A stretch of DNA of 64,000 nucleotides, from assembly GCA_045575975.1 (NCBI GenBank), contig JAZNFO010000016.1, positions 29,924 to 93,923 on the forward strand, written 5' to 3'. Made by a program: the position numbers and the translations under genes. The notes beneath the pieces were generated by a model. It searched no databases. It saw only the letters and a list, made by a program, of their open reading frames with translations, and was not told where the DNA came from. This DNA is from RGIG8709 sp045575975. GTDB lineage: Bacteria > Bacillota > Clostridia > Monoglobales > Monoglobaceae. Of this stretch, positions 1 through 8,872 are shown piece by piece. How positions within the stretch are numbered: the first letter of the stretch is position 1; the number at the start of each line of letters is the position of its first letter.

Positions 1-758
1 TTTATGAAAGAGGAGGCCATGTAACATATTTTGCAGATGAATATCTTCTTGATATCCTTGCAGATACAACGGAAAGAGGCCCAACATTCAGTGTTCCTCC
101 TTTCAGACCTCAAAGCCATAAGGACGAGGTTCTTTCCTGGGCATTTGTTAAAAACCCAACTGTTGACACAAAAACTGCATGGACAAATTGCTTTGAAAGA
201 GCTCCTCGCTGTATTGATAAAACAGAGGAAGAATACAGGGAAATAGGTATTAAGGAAGATGATATCAGAAAAATACCGAAAATAAATCTTTCTGCTCTTT
301 TGGAGTATGAAATTGGTATGGAGCCTGACCCCGAAAGAGAAGAGGGAGACAGTCTTGCAACATGGATAGGTATTGATGATAAAGCTCCTGAAACTGCAAA
401 TGACCAATTTTCAAAGTACAGAAAAACAAGTGATGTAACACTTTCAACAAATGGATATGAATTCCCGGAAACTGCACTTAAGATATTCCAGCATCTTGCC
501 CTTAAAATGATGATAAATATAATTTCAACAGGAACAATGGCAAGAATGGGCAGAGTGTATGGAAACTATATGGTTTGTCTTAATATAACAAATAAAAAGT
601 TAGTTGACAGAGCAAGCCGAATGATTTCAGATTTGTGTAATGTGGATTATGAAACCGCAAATTATGAGCTGTATTTAAGCAAACTGGAATTTGAAGAAAA
701 AGGCGAAAACAGCTCCTGTGTTATTCACACCATAAAGAAATTAAATAAAGATTTCTAA
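1..758 (+). CDS. MurQ/GKRP-like SIS-domain protein, 3' part only
   Basis: The reading frame is open from base 3 to the stop at 756-758, so the gene starts left of the window; about 251 residues are visible. The C-terminal part contains GTMARMGRVYGNYMV, which closely resembles the conserved block of N-acetylmuramic acid 6-phosphate etherase (MurQ) and the related glucokinase regulatory protein family. The upstream part (TTERGPTFSVPPFR and a following Trp-rich stretch) is not what I expect in a plain MurQ and looks more like the larger sugar-phosphate SIS proteins related to GKRP. Role is therefore inferred as binding or cleaving a phosphorylated amino sugar; the active-site region lies mostly outside the window. 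It ends in a hairpin shared with the convergent gene downstream. Confidence 0.7.
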   Translation, partial: YERGGHVTYFADEYLLDILADTTERGPTFSVPPFRPQSHKDEVLSWAFVKNPTVDTKTAWTNCFERAPRCIDKTEEEYREIGIKEDDIRKIPKINLSALLEYEIGMEPDPEREEGDSLATWIGIDDKAPETANDQFSKYRKTSDVTLSTNGYEFPETALKIFQHLALKMMINIISTGTMARMGRVYGNYMVCLNITNKKLVDRASRMISDLCNVDYETANYELYLSKLEFEEKGENSSCVIHTIKKLNKDF

Positions 759-761
759 AAT

Positions 762-815
762 AAAAGTGATATGCACCCCAAAAGTTAGACACTTTTGGAG
801 GTGCATATCACTTTT
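762..815. terminator. Bidirectional terminator hairpin with IS3-like core
   Basis: Left arm 762-785 and right arm 791-815 are complementary over 24 bp with one bulged base, loop TAGAC. A-rich sequence lies on one side and a T run on the other, between two convergent genes, so it can end both transcripts. The central CCCCAAAAGTTAGACA resembles the terminal inverted repeats of IS3/IS150-group elements, so it could be a remnant or miniature derivative of such an end. Confidence 0.7.
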
Positions 816-830
816 GTCCTCTCCTGCTTA

Positions 831-1133
831 TTATATTTCAAAATCTAAACAGCTTCTTGTTTTTGTGTAAGGTCTCACCTTTCCGTCTGCCACCGCTACA
901 TGCTCGGGGTGACTTGCATAAACTTTTAGAGCATCCTCATTTTCAAAGGAAGAATCAAGCATAAGGTCTGCATTTGAGCTTGGAAGTCCGTTTGTGTAAA
1001 CCTTGATATTAAGAAGTCCTGGAATTTTTCCTTCAAGACCTTCCAATCCTTCTTTAATTCCCTTTTTGATTTCTGCTTTTTCGCTATCAGAATATTCGTC
1101 TTTTAAACTCCACAAAATAATATGTTTAACCAT
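831..1133 (-). CDS. Dabb (stress-responsive alpha/beta barrel) family protein
   Basis: A 100-residue protein beginning MVKHIILWSLKD and containing SHPEHV about two thirds along, the usual Dabb-domain pattern of a small dimeric alpha/beta barrel. Members are cytoplasmic; biochemical roles are mostly unknown. The start is supported by AAGGAG eight bases upstream of the ATG on the minus strand. It lies downstream of ptsI on the same strand with 52 bases between them, so co-transcription is possible. No catalytic assignment is made. Confidence 0.8.
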   Translation of the reverse strand: MVKHIILWSLKDEYSDSEKAEIKKGIKEGLEGLEGKIPGLLNIKVYTNGLPSSNADLMLDSSFENEDALKVYASHPEHVAVADGKVRPYTKTRSCLDFEI

Positions 1134-1185
1134 AATAAATTCTCCTTTTTATTAGTATAGGAAAATTATATCATAACGGAAAATC

Positions 1186-2805
1186 TTAGTCAAGGGATAA
1201 AATGTGTTCTTTCATTGGAAGAACAAGGCTTGGCGAAACGGAAAGCTCATCTATTCCAAAGTCGATAAAAGTTTTTGTAAGAGACATATCCGATGCAAGC
1301 TCTCCGCAAATTCCAACCCAGATGTTGTTTTCACGGGCAGTTTTGCCGATGTATTCAATAAGCCTTAAAATTGCCTTGTGGTGATTGTCGCAAAAGGTTT
1401 GAACAGAGCTGTTTTGTCTGTCTATTGCAAGAGTGTATTGAGTAAGGTCGTTTGTTCCGATGCTGAAAAAATCAACTTCTTTTGCGAGAATGTCACAGAT
1501 TATGGCAGCAGCAGGAGTCTCTATCATAATTCCCGTTTCAATATTTTCTTTGTATGATGCACCCTCTTTTGAAAGCTCACTTTTAACCTCGTTTATAATA
1601 TTTTTTATAAGATGAATTTCTTTCTCAGAGGTTATCATAGGAAACATAATGGCAAGATTTCCGTACATAGAGGCACGGTAAAGAGCCCTGAGCTGAGTTT
1701 TGAAAATATCTTTATCTTTAAGACAAAGCCTTATTGCACGATAGCCAAGGGCGGGGTTTTCTTCTTTTGGTAGATTGAAATAATCAATTTTTTTATCTGC
1801 ACCGATGTCAAGTGTGCGGATAACAACTTTTTTATTTCCCATTTTCTCAAGAACAGATTTGTATGCCAAAAACTGTTCGTCCTCGGTTGGGAAATTCTTT
1901 GACTCAAGATATATGAATTCACTCCTGAAAAGCCCGATGCCCTCTGCATCATTTGATAAAACTGCCGTGGTTTCATCAGGTCTTCCTATGTTAGCATAAA
2001 GACTGATTTTTTTCCCGCTTTTTGTTATGTTTTCTTTGCCTTTCAGCTTTTCAAGCTTCTTTATGCGGACATCATCTATTTCTTTTCTCCTTTTGTATTC
2101 CTCAATTTTGTATTCGTCAGGAGTTATATAAAGACTCCCGCTAAAACCGTCTATAATAGCAGTTTCTCCGTCAAATCTCTCGTCTATTTGTTCTGCATTG
2201 ATTATGGCTGGAATGTTCATTGTGCGGGCAAGGATAGAGGTGTGGGAATTCACTGAGCCAGAAAAGGTTATAATTCCTGAAAGATTTTTCTTGTCAAGCT
2301 GAACGGTTTCGCTTGGTGTCAGGTCATCTGCAACGATTATATAAGGTTCTGAAAGCTCCTCCACTGTATCATTATCTTTTGAAAGAATTTTTATTATTCT
2401 GTCGGAAATGTCAATAACATCAATGCTTCGAGCCTGCATATATTCATCATCCATATTTCTGAAATTGTCCGAAAAAATATCGGAGGTTTTGGCAACTGCA
2501 TATTCTGCACACACCATCTGGGAACACATAATGTTTAAAATGCTTTCCTGATAATCTGCATCCTCTATCATAATCTGATGTATATGAAAAATTTCAGCAC
2601 CCTCTTCACCTGCTTCAGAAAGAGCCTTATTATATAAATCTTCAAGCTGACTTTTTGCGAGTTTAACTGCATCAAAAAAGCGGTTTTTTTCTTTTTCGAT
2701 ATTGCTTGTGTGTCTTCTCTTTATAAAAGTGTCCTGTTTTTTATAAAAGTAAAGTTTTCCCATGGCTATGGCATTATAAACACTTTGTCCGTTTATCTCT
2801 ATCAT
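1186..2805 (-). CDS. ptsI: PTS enzyme I, phosphoenolpyruvate-protein phosphotransferase
   Basis: At 539 residues it is slightly shorter than typical enzyme I (about 570). It transfers phosphate from PEP to HPr to energise sugar uptake. The phosphorylated histidine should be H188 in SGSVNSHTSILAR, a looser version of the usual GG-TSH-AI-AR motif. The PEP-binding barrel shows GIGLFRSEFIYL, GTNDLTQYTLAIDRQN and GICGELASD, all expected. The start follows an AGGCAGG ribosome-binding site. No ptsH or enzyme II gene is seen in the window, so its partner must be elsewhere; HPr kinase is present about 10 kb away. The looser histidine motif leaves some chance of a specialised paralogue. Confidence 0.9.
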   Translation of the reverse strand: MIEINGQSVYNAIAMGKLYFYKKQDTFIKRRHTSNIEKEKNRFFDAVKLAKSQLEDLYNKALSEAGEEGAEIFHIHQIMIEDADYQESILNIMCSQMVCAEYAVAKTSDIFSDNFRNMDDEYMQARSIDVIDISDRIIKILSKDNDTVEELSEPYIIVADDLTPSETVQLDKKNLSGIITFSGSVNSHTSILARTMNIPAIINAEQIDERFDGETAIIDGFSGSLYITPDEYKIEEYKRRKEIDDVRIKKLEKLKGKENITKSGKKISLYANIGRPDETTAVLSNDAEGIGLFRSEFIYLESKNFPTEDEQFLAYKSVLEKMGNKKVVIRTLDIGADKKIDYFNLPKEENPALGYRAIRLCLKDKDIFKTQLRALYRASMYGNLAIMFPMITSEKEIHLIKNIINEVKSELSKEGASYKENIETGIMIETPAAAIICDILAKEVDFFSIGTNDLTQYTLAIDRQNSSVQTFCDNHHKAILRLIEYIGKTARENNIWVGICGELASDMSLTKTFIDFGIDELSVSPSLVLPMKEHILSLD

Positions 2806-2898
2806 AAAGCTACCTGCCTTTAATTTCTTTTTTGATTTAGTATTGACAAAAACAAATTATAAATGCAGAAATAACATAATTTTATTTGCAAGCAGATA

Positions 2899-2927
2899 TT
2901 GTGTTTTTAAAAAATTTGTGTTAAAAT
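2899..2927 (+). promoter_or_regulatory. Promoter for the DUF1294 gene
   Basis: TTGTGT (2899-2904) and TAAAAT (2922-2927) are separated by 17 bases. The -10 element overlaps the upstream ATG at 2926, which argues that translation begins at the GTG at 2950 instead. Confidence 0.5.
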
Positions 2928-2949
2928 GGAGCAAAAAGGGGATATTTCT

Positions 2950-3216
2950 GTGGATATATATTTGATTATATTTTTAATCTGGAACATAATTGTTATGTTT
3001 ATATATGGAATAGATAAAATGCAGGCAAAAAGAGAAAAAAGACGCATAAGTGAAAAAGCTCTTTTATCCTGTGCTTTTTTGCTGGGTGGATATGGTGCTG
3101 TGTTTGGAATGATTTTGTTTAATCACAAAACATCAAAAATAAAGTTCAGAACACTGGTGCCAATAGCTATGACTGTAACTATAACTGCAATTTATTTTTT
3201 TGAGAAAATTCTTTAA
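2950..3216 (+). CDS. DUF1294 small membrane protein
   Basis: An 88-residue integral membrane protein. It has a first hydrophobic helix, then YGIDKMQAKREKRRISEKALL, a glycine-rich segment (LLGGYGAVFGM) and NHKTSKIKFR before a last helix; this order is the DUF1294 pattern. Function is unknown. I chose GTG at 2950 rather than ATG at 2926 because AAAAAGGGG sits about 8 bases before the GTG, whereas the ATG has no ribosome-binding site and overlaps the -10 element. It is transcribed divergently from ptsI. Confidence 0.75.
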   Translation: MDIYLIIFLIWNIIVMFIYGIDKMQAKREKRRISEKALLSCAFLLGGYGAVFGMILFNHKTSKIKFRTLVPIAMTVTITAIYFFEKIL

Positions 3217-3328
3217 TTAAACTATAGTGGGTGTGTGTTTAGCAAGTTTTATTGATGATAAGTAATAATCTGCATAATGAAATCAGTGGAATAAGATAAA
3301 CAGAGCACCTTGCGAAAGGAATAAAAGT

Positions 3329-3394
3329 ATGAAAAAAGTAGTTAGTACAATAACAGACCTTGCAAGAAAATATACAGCTGCTTTGAAAGGATAG
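3329..3394 (+). CDS. 21-residue ORF upstream of the ElaA-type acetyltransferase
   Basis: ATG at 3329 follows GAAAGGA at a sensible distance and opens a 21-residue frame beginning MKKVVSTITDLARKYTAAL. It stops at 3392-3394, three bases before the next start codon, and its last codons (AAA GGA) form the ribosome-binding site of that gene, an arrangement that suggests translational coupling. I do not recognise the peptide. It may be a real small protein or leader, or the remnant of a longer gene; the protein-level evidence is weak. Confidence 0.4.
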   Translation: MKKVVSTITDLARKYTAALKG

Positions 3395-3397
3395 ATT

Positions 3398-3829
3398 ATG
3401 GAATTTAAAGTAAAAACATTTAAAGAGCTTACAACGGATGAACTATACGAAATTTTAAAATCGAGAACCGAAGTTTTTTTACTTGAACAGAAAATTATTT
3501 GTCAGGACCTTGATGATATGGACAAAGAAAGCTTGCATTGTTTTTTCATGGACGGAAAAAGAGTGAGGGCATACTTAAGAGCTTTTAAGTCGGGGGAAGA
3601 CAGCGTACTTATCGGAAGAGTGCTGACCCTTGAGCATAAAAAGGGTATGGGAAGCCATCTTATGGAAAAAAGTATGGACGAAGTAAAAAAATATTTTAAG
3701 GTAAAAAAAATATGTGTCCATGCCCAGAAACAGGCAGAAAAATTTTATGAAAAAATGGGATTTAAAACAGTGTCAGATGAGTATCTTGAAGAGGGCGTTG
3801 TTCATATAACAATGGAAAAGGTGGTGTAG
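3398..3829 (+). CDS. ElaA-type GNAT acetyltransferase
   Basis: 143 residues with the GNAT fold of the ElaA subfamily: RTEVFLLEQKIICQDLDD near the N terminus (ElaA proteins have a V-EQ---Y-DLD pattern here), then IGRVLTLEHKKGMGSHLME, which carries the acetyl-CoA binding loop, and AEKFYEKMGF near the C terminus. Many GNATs have R/Q-x-x-G-x-G/A; here the loop reads KKGMGS. Substrate unknown. Its ribosome-binding site lies inside the preceding 21-codon frame and its stop is 2 bases before the next gene, so the three are probably one operon. Confidence 0.8.
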   Translation: MEFKVKTFKELTTDELYEILKSRTEVFLLEQKIICQDLDDMDKESLHCFFMDGKRVRAYLRAFKSGEDSVLIGRVLTLEHKKGMGSHLMEKSMDEVKKYFKVKKICVHAQKQAEKFYEKMGFKTVSDEYLEEGVVHITMEKVV

Positions 3830-3831
3830 TT

Positions 3832-4080
3832 ATGAATAGAAAATGTCCTGAGTGCGGAAGGTATTTAGCATTAAAAAAGGTTGGCAAAAATTTTATCGGA
3901 AAAGAAGAAATAAATATGGCAGAAACTCTCACTCAGCCACATCCAAAAGGTGAAATACAGACTATGGCGGAAAGAATGGTGCCGGGAGAAAAGAGAGTTT
4001 TTGAAATTACATATGAATGTAGGTTTTGCAACGCAAAGAAAACAAAATTTGTATATAAGAATATAAAAAAGAAAGTGTAG
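3832..4080 (+). CDS. Small two-CxxC zinc-ribbon protein
   Basis: 82 residues with one zinc knuckle at each end: CPECGRY at residues 5-11 and CRFCNAK near residue 63, a typical split zinc ribbon. The middle is polar and includes GEIQTMAERMVPGEKRVFEIT. It starts 3 bases after the acetyltransferase stop. I cannot place it in a named family; a nucleic-acid or protein-binding role would be inference from the zinc ribbon alone. Confidence 0.6.
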   Translation: MNRKCPECGRYLALKKVGKNFIGKEEINMAETLTQPHPKGEIQTMAERMVPGEKRVFEITYECRFCNAKKTKFVYKNIKKKV

Positions 4081-4105
4081 CAAAAATCAGGAGAATTTTA
4101 AAGGT

Positions 4106-5359
4106 ATGAATTATTTTAGTCTTGAAAATGGCATAAGTGTTGTCTGTGAAAAAATAGATTATGTCAAATCTCTCAGCATAGGGGTCTATGTTGGTGTTGG
4201 TTCTGCAAGAGAAATGCGCGAAGAAAACGGAATATCCCATTTCCTTGAACATATGTTTTTCAAGGGAACCAAAACAAGAAGTGCAAGAGAAATCGCAGAG
4301 TTTATGGATTATTGCGGAGGTCAGCTGAATGCGGTGACATCAAAGGAATACACCTGCTATTATGCACAGGTTCTGGAAAACCACAGAGACAAAGCCTTTG
4401 AAATTCTTTCGGATATGCTCATAAATTCCACTTTCACAAAAGAAAATATTGAAATTGAGAAAAAAGTTATTTCCGAGGAAATAAAAATAGGGGAAGATAC
4501 TCCTGAAGACCTCATTTTTGATTTGATTTCGGAACTGACATGGAAAAAATCACCACTGGGGCTACCTGTTGCAGGAACAATAGAAAGTGTCTCAAAAATA
4601 AACCGGGATATGATTTTGGATTTTTATAAGAAATATTACCCGGGAAATAATATGGTGATTTCCATTGTGGGAAGCTTTGACGAAAACAGCATAAAGGACG
4701 AACTTCAGTATTATTTCGGTGGAATTTCCTTTTTGGAATTTGAGAAAGAAGAAGAAAAAATTCCAAAAGTTGAAAGCGGGATTTTGGTTAGGAAAAAGGA
4801 CATTGAACAGTGTCAGCTCTGCATTTCCTTTGAGGGACTTTCAAGAAGTGATGACTATGTTTATGATTTGCTTTCTGCAAATGCTATATTCGGTGGCAGT
4901 ATGAGTTCAAGACTTTTTCAGAAAATCAGAGAGGAAAACGGGCTCTCATATTCTGTTTATTCCTATCTCAACACCTATTCGGATTGTGGTTCTTTTGTTA
5001 TTTATGCAGGAATGAATCCGGATGAGCTTGAAAAGGTGCTTTCTTTAATAAATAATGAGATAAATCTGATAAAAAAAGAAGGACTTTCCGAAAAAGAAAT
5101 TCTTTGCTCAACAGAGCAACTGAAATCAAGTATAATAATGGGACTTGAAAGTATGTTAAACAGAATGTCGAATTATGGCAAAAACCTGCTTCTCAGGGGA
5201 GAAATTGACGATTATGATGCTCTTATGAAAAAAATATCAAGAGTTGACACAAAACGAACTAAAGAGATTATAGAAAGAGTTTTTGTTCCTGAAAAAATGA
5301 ATATAGCCGTTCTGGGCAATGTTAAAGATAAAGACTACAGAGAATATTTCTCGTTTTAA
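4106..5359 (+). CDS. M16 family zinc peptidase (MlpA/YmxG-like)
   Basis: 417 residues, the usual size for a single-polypeptide bacterial processing-protease homologue. The inverted zinc motif HFLEHMFFKGT (HxxEH) lies near residue 45, and the distal glutamate is expected in the following helix (EIEKKVISEE). The second M16 domain contains GGSMSSRLFQKIREENGLSY, the conserved R/Y substrate-grip block. In Bacillus the homologue sits downstream of pnp and near dipicolinate synthase genes; here it precedes the YnbB-type gene by 16 bases. Substrates are not known. Confidence 0.88.
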   Translation: MNYFSLENGISVVCEKIDYVKSLSIGVYVGVGSAREMREENGISHFLEHMFFKGTKTRSAREIAEFMDYCGGQLNAVTSKEYTCYYAQVLENHRDKAFEILSDMLINSTFTKENIEIEKKVISEEIKIGEDTPEDLIFDLISELTWKKSPLGLPVAGTIESVSKINRDMILDFYKKYYPGNNMVISIVGSFDENSIKDELQYYFGGISFLEFEKEEEKIPKVESGILVRKKDIEQCQLCISFEGLSRSDDYVYDLLSANAIFGGSMSSRLFQKIREENGLSYSVYSYLNTYSDCGSFVIYAGMNPDELEKVLSLINNEINLIKKEGLSEKEILCSTEQLKSSIIMGLESMLNRMSNYGKNLLLRGEIDDYDALMKKISRVDTKRTKEIIERVFVPEKMNIAVLGNVKDKDYREYFSF

Positions 5360-5375
5360 ACGGAGGATAAGATAA

Positions 5376-6650
5376 ATGGAATTAATGTACAGTAAGCTTG
5401 GAATTTCAAAAGAGGTATATGAATACGGAGAAAAGATAATTGAAAGCTTAAAGGATAGATTCAAGGAGATTGATGATATTGCAGAGTATAATCAGCTTAA
5501 GGTTATATCTGCTATGCAGAAAAATCGGGTTGCGGCAACGGATTTTGCTGCAACAACGGGTTATGGTTATGATGATGCGGGTAGGGATAAGCTTGAAAGA
5601 GTGTATGCAGATTGTTTCCACACAGAGGCGGCACTTGTAAGGCCTCAGATAACCTGCGGAACTCACGCCCTTGCAGTTGCACTTTCTGCCAATCTAAGAC
5701 CCGGGGATGAACTTTTGTCTCCCGTGGGAAGACCGTATGACACTTTAGAAGAGGTTATCGGTATAAGAGACTCTGTATGTTCATTAAAGGAGTATGGAGT
5801 ATCATACAGACAAGCGGATTTAAAGGAAGACGGAACATTTGATTATGAAGCAATAAAAAATGCCATAACAGATAAAACAAAGCTTGTAACCATTCAGCGT
5901 TCAAAAGGTTACCAGACAAGACCAAGTTTTTCTGTAACACAAATCGGAGAGCTTATTGCATTTATAAAAAACATAAGAAAAGATATAATCTGTATGGTGG
6001 ACAACTGTTATGGGGAGTTTGTGGAAAAAATAGAGCCGTCTGATGTGGGGGCTGATATGATAGTGGGTTCTCTGATAAAAAATCCGGGAGGTGGACTTGC
6101 TCCTATTGGCGGATATATCTGCGGAACAAAAGAATGCGTTGAAAGATGTGCTTATAGATTAAGCGCACCGGGACTTGGCCAGGAGGTTGGTGCTAATCTT
6201 GGAATTATGCCAAGCTTCTATCAGGGATTTTTCCTTTCTCCAACAGTGGTTGCAGGAGCACTTAAGGGGGCAGTTTTTGCGGCAAATGTTTTTGAAAATC
6301 TTGGTTTTAAGACAATTCCCACCAAGAATGAGGAAAGAGCAGATATTATTCAGTCGGTTGTGCTTGAATCAGCGGAAGCTGTTATTGCTTTTTGTGAAGG
6401 TATTCAGGCGGCAGCTCCGGTTGACAGCTTTGCTTCACCTGTTCCGGGGGATATGCCGGGATATGATGCGCAGGTTATTATGGCGGCAGGAACTTTTGTT
6501 CAGGGCTCTTCCATAGAATTGAGTGCAGATGCACCTATAAGACCACCTTATGCAGTTTATTTTCAGGGTGGTTTAACATTTAATCACGCAAAGCTTGGAA
6601 TTATGTCCAGTTTGCAGAAAATCTATGAAAAAGGACTTGTTTTACTGTAA
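5376..6650 (+). CDS. YnbB-type PLP enzyme (methionine gamma-lyase / 'aluminium resistance' family)
   Basis: 424 residues. PLP-fold type I protein with LLSPVGRPYDTLEEVIG, MVDNCYGEFVE and IVGSLIKNPGGGLAPIGGYI, where the Lys in SLIKNPGG is the expected Schiff-base lysine. This matches the family annotated as methionine gamma-lyase or aluminium-resistance protein (B. subtilis YnbB), whose real reaction is poorly established. In Bacillus ynbB lies next to hflX and glnR; that context is not kept here. It follows the M16 gene with a GGAGG-like site, probably in the same operon. Confidence 0.85.
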   Translation: MELMYSKLGISKEVYEYGEKIIESLKDRFKEIDDIAEYNQLKVISAMQKNRVAATDFAATTGYGYDDAGRDKLERVYADCFHTEAALVRPQITCGTHALAVALSANLRPGDELLSPVGRPYDTLEEVIGIRDSVCSLKEYGVSYRQADLKEDGTFDYEAIKNAITDKTKLVTIQRSKGYQTRPSFSVTQIGELIAFIKNIRKDIICMVDNCYGEFVEKIEPSDVGADMIVGSLIKNPGGGLAPIGGYICGTKECVERCAYRLSAPGLGQEVGANLGIMPSFYQGFFLSPTVVAGALKGAVFAANVFENLGFKTIPTKNEERADIIQSVVLESAEAVIAFCEGIQAAAPVDSFASPVPGDMPGYDAQVIMAAGTFVQGSSIELSADAPIRPPYAVYFQGGLTFNHAKLGIMSSLQKIYEKGLVLL

Positions 6651-6740
6651 AATTCAACACCCGTATAATATATGTAAATTATTTTTTTTGAGAAATATTA
6701 ACAAAATGCATAAAATATAATAAAAATAGTCAAAATTCTA

Positions 6741-6769
6741 TTGCAATTTTTTTTGGTTTGTATTAGAAT
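6741..6769 (+). promoter_or_regulatory. Sigma-A promoter of the aspartate aminotransferase
   Basis: TTGCAA (6741-6746) and TAGAAT (6764-6769) with a 17-base T-rich spacer, about 30 bases before the AAGGAG site of the gene. Confidence 0.65.
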
Positions 6770-6802
6770 ATTGACTATATATGTAAATGAAGGAGTTTAT
6801 TA

Positions 6803-8005
6803 ATGGAATTAAGAATTTCTAAGATGGCGTCTGAAATCAGCCCATCACCAACCCTTGCCCTAGACTCAAAATATAAGCAGATGAAAAAGCAGGGTATTCC
6901 TGTTGTTGGATTTGGTGCAGGGGAGCCTGATTTTGAAACGCCTGATAATATAAAAAATGCGGCTGTTGAAGCAATAAAGAATGGAGTCACAAGATACACT
7001 CCCGCATCAGGAACAGTTGAACTTAAGGAAGCTATCGTTAATAAGGTTAAAAGAGATACCGGACTTGAATATAAAATAGAGAATGTTGTTGTTTCAAATG
7101 GTGGAAAACATTCACTCACAAATATTTTTATGTGCATATTGGAAGCAAATGATGAAGTTATTATTCCTGCACCATATTGGGTAAGCTATCCAGAAATGGT
7201 TAAAATGGCAGGTGGAAAGCCTGTGTTTTTAAACACGACAGAGGAGAATAACTTTAAGTTCACTCCTGATATGTTGAAAGATATGATAACAGATAAAACA
7301 AGAGCTCTTGTTTTGAACACACCGAGCAATCCAACCGGTATGGTTTATTCAAAGGAAGAACTTGAAGAAATTGCAAAAATCGCAGTTGAAAATAATATCT
7401 ATATTGTATTTGACGAGATTTATGAAAAGCTTATTTATGGGGATGTAATCCACACAAATATTGCAACCTTAGGTGAAGATGTAAAAGAGCTTACCATTAT
7501 AGTAAGCGGTATGGCAAAGGCTTATGCCATGACAGGCTGGAGAATTGGATATACATTAAGTAATGTAAAACTTGCAAAGGCAATGTCAAATCTTCAAAGC
7601 CATGCAACATCAAACCCGAATTCAATCGCTCAGGCAGCGTCTGTTGAAGCGTTAAACGGAGACCAGAGCTCTGTTGAAAGTATGAGAGTGGAATATGAAA
7701 AACGCAGGGACTATATGGTTGAGCGTATCAATTCTATAGACGGAATAAGCTGTAAAAAACCAGACGGAGCATTTTATATCTTTATGAATATGAAACAGCT
7801 TCTTGGAAAAGAGCATTATGGAAAGGTTATAAACACCGTATCAGAGCTTTGCGATGATATTCTTGATAAGGCGCTTGTTGCTCTTGTTCCAAGTGAAGGC
7901 TTTGGTATAGACGGCTTTGCAAGACTTTCTTATGCAACTTCTATGGAAAATATTATAGAAGGTCTTGACCGAATTGAAAAATATATAAAAGGCGAATACA
8001 AATAA
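6803..8005 (+). CDS. Aspartate aminotransferase-family class I aminotransferase
   Basis: 400 residues, fold type I PLP enzyme. Seen: FGAGEPDFETP, NTPSNPTGMVYSKEEL, DEIYEKLIY and the lysine block SGMAKAYAMTGWRIGY, where K is the PLP lysine; FARLSYA holds the C-terminal carboxylate-binding Arg. This is the class Ib aspartate aminotransferase pattern (AspB/AspC of Gram-positives), interconverting aspartate and oxaloacetate with glutamate/2-oxoglutarate. Other substrates such as prephenate or aromatic keto acids cannot be excluded. It has its own promoter and is followed 17 bases later by proC. Confidence 0.88.
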   Translation: MELRISKMASEISPSPTLALDSKYKQMKKQGIPVVGFGAGEPDFETPDNIKNAAVEAIKNGVTRYTPASGTVELKEAIVNKVKRDTGLEYKIENVVVSNGGKHSLTNIFMCILEANDEVIIPAPYWVSYPEMVKMAGGKPVFLNTTEENNFKFTPDMLKDMITDKTRALVLNTPSNPTGMVYSKEELEEIAKIAVENNIYIVFDEIYEKLIYGDVIHTNIATLGEDVKELTIIVSGMAKAYAMTGWRIGYTLSNVKLAKAMSNLQSHATSNPNSIAQAASVEALNGDQSSVESMRVEYEKRRDYMVERINSIDGISCKKPDGAFYIFMNMKQLLGKEHYGKVINTVSELCDDILDKALVALVPSEGFGIDGFARLSYATSMENIIEGLDRIEKYIKGEYK

Positions 8006-8022
8006 ACTAAGGAGGGGTATAA

Positions 8023-8811
8023 ATGAGAATTGGAATTATCGGTGCCGGCAATATGGCATCAGCATTGCTTGAAGGCTTTTTGGCGTCCGAAATTGCAGCC
8101 CCGTCAGATATATGTATTAGCGATAAAGATGAAAAAAAACTTTCATTATGGAAAATGAAAGGTGTCTGCACCACAGATAACAATAATGAGGTTCTGGAAT
8201 TTGCTGATGTTGTTATCTTTGCCGTTAAGCCAAATATTCTTCCCCTTGTTTTAAAGGATGCGGGAAAAAGATCAGATAATAAAGTTTATATTTCGATTGC
8301 CGCAGGTTTTTCTATTGAAAAAATAGAAAGCTATCTTGGAGGAAAGGCAAAAATTGTCCGTGTTATGCCAAACACACCTGCCCTTGTAAGATGCGGAATG
8401 AGTGTTGTTTGTCTTAATAGAAATGCCGATAATGAGGCATCAGAAATTGTAAAAAAACTTTTCTCTTCTGTAGGAGAGGTTGTTTTCCTTGATGAGAAGT
8501 TTATAAATTCTGCAACGGCAGTTCATTCCTGCAGTCCCGCTTTTGTTTATATGATGATAGATGCAATGGCAGATGCAGGGCTTAAATACGGAATAGATAA
8601 GAAATCTGCTCTTTTGCTTGCTGCAAAAGCAGTGGAAGGCTCGGCAAAAATGGTGCTTGATTCAGATGAACTTCCAAACAAATTAAAGGACAATGTTTGT
8701 TCTCCCGGCGGAGCAACAATTGAAGGAGTTCTGGAGCTTGAGAAAAACGGCTTTAAAGCAGATATTCAGTCTGCAATCAAAGCCTGTGTAGAGAAAACTG
8801 AAAAACTTTAA
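8023..8811 (+). CDS. proC: Pyrroline-5-carboxylate reductase
   Basis: 262 residues, normal for ProC. N-terminal Rossmann motif GIIGAGNMASALLEG binds NAD(P)H; FAVKPNI, VRVMPNTPALV and the C-terminal signature around DNVCSPGGATIEGVLELE are all present. It catalyses the last step of proline synthesis. AAGGAGGGG gives a strong ribosome-binding site, and the gene lies 17 bases after the aminotransferase, suggesting co-expression. Confidence 0.95.
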   Translation: MRIGIIGAGNMASALLEGFLASEIAAPSDICISDKDEKKLSLWKMKGVCTTDNNNEVLEFADVVIFAVKPNILPLVLKDAGKRSDNKVYISIAAGFSIEKIESYLGGKAKIVRVMPNTPALVRCGMSVVCLNRNADNEASEIVKKLFSSVGEVVFLDEKFINSATAVHSCSPAFVYMMIDAMADAGLKYGIDKKSALLLAAKAVEGSAKMVLDSDELPNKLKDNVCSPGGATIEGVLELEKNGFKADIQSAIKACVEKTEKL

Positions 8812-8872
8812 AAATAGTAATTTTAAAGGGAATGCCCTCATATAATTTATTGGACAAGTAGGGGGCGATTTT

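Noticed and set aside
1186..2805. Possible PEP synthase or PpdK instead of enzyme I
   Set aside because: Length and the order His domain then PEP barrel, with GTNDLTQYTLAIDRQN, fit enzyme I.
2926..2949. ATG at 2926 as the start of the DUF1294 protein
   Set aside because: It overlaps the -10 element and has no ribosome-binding site, while GTG at 2950 has a good one.
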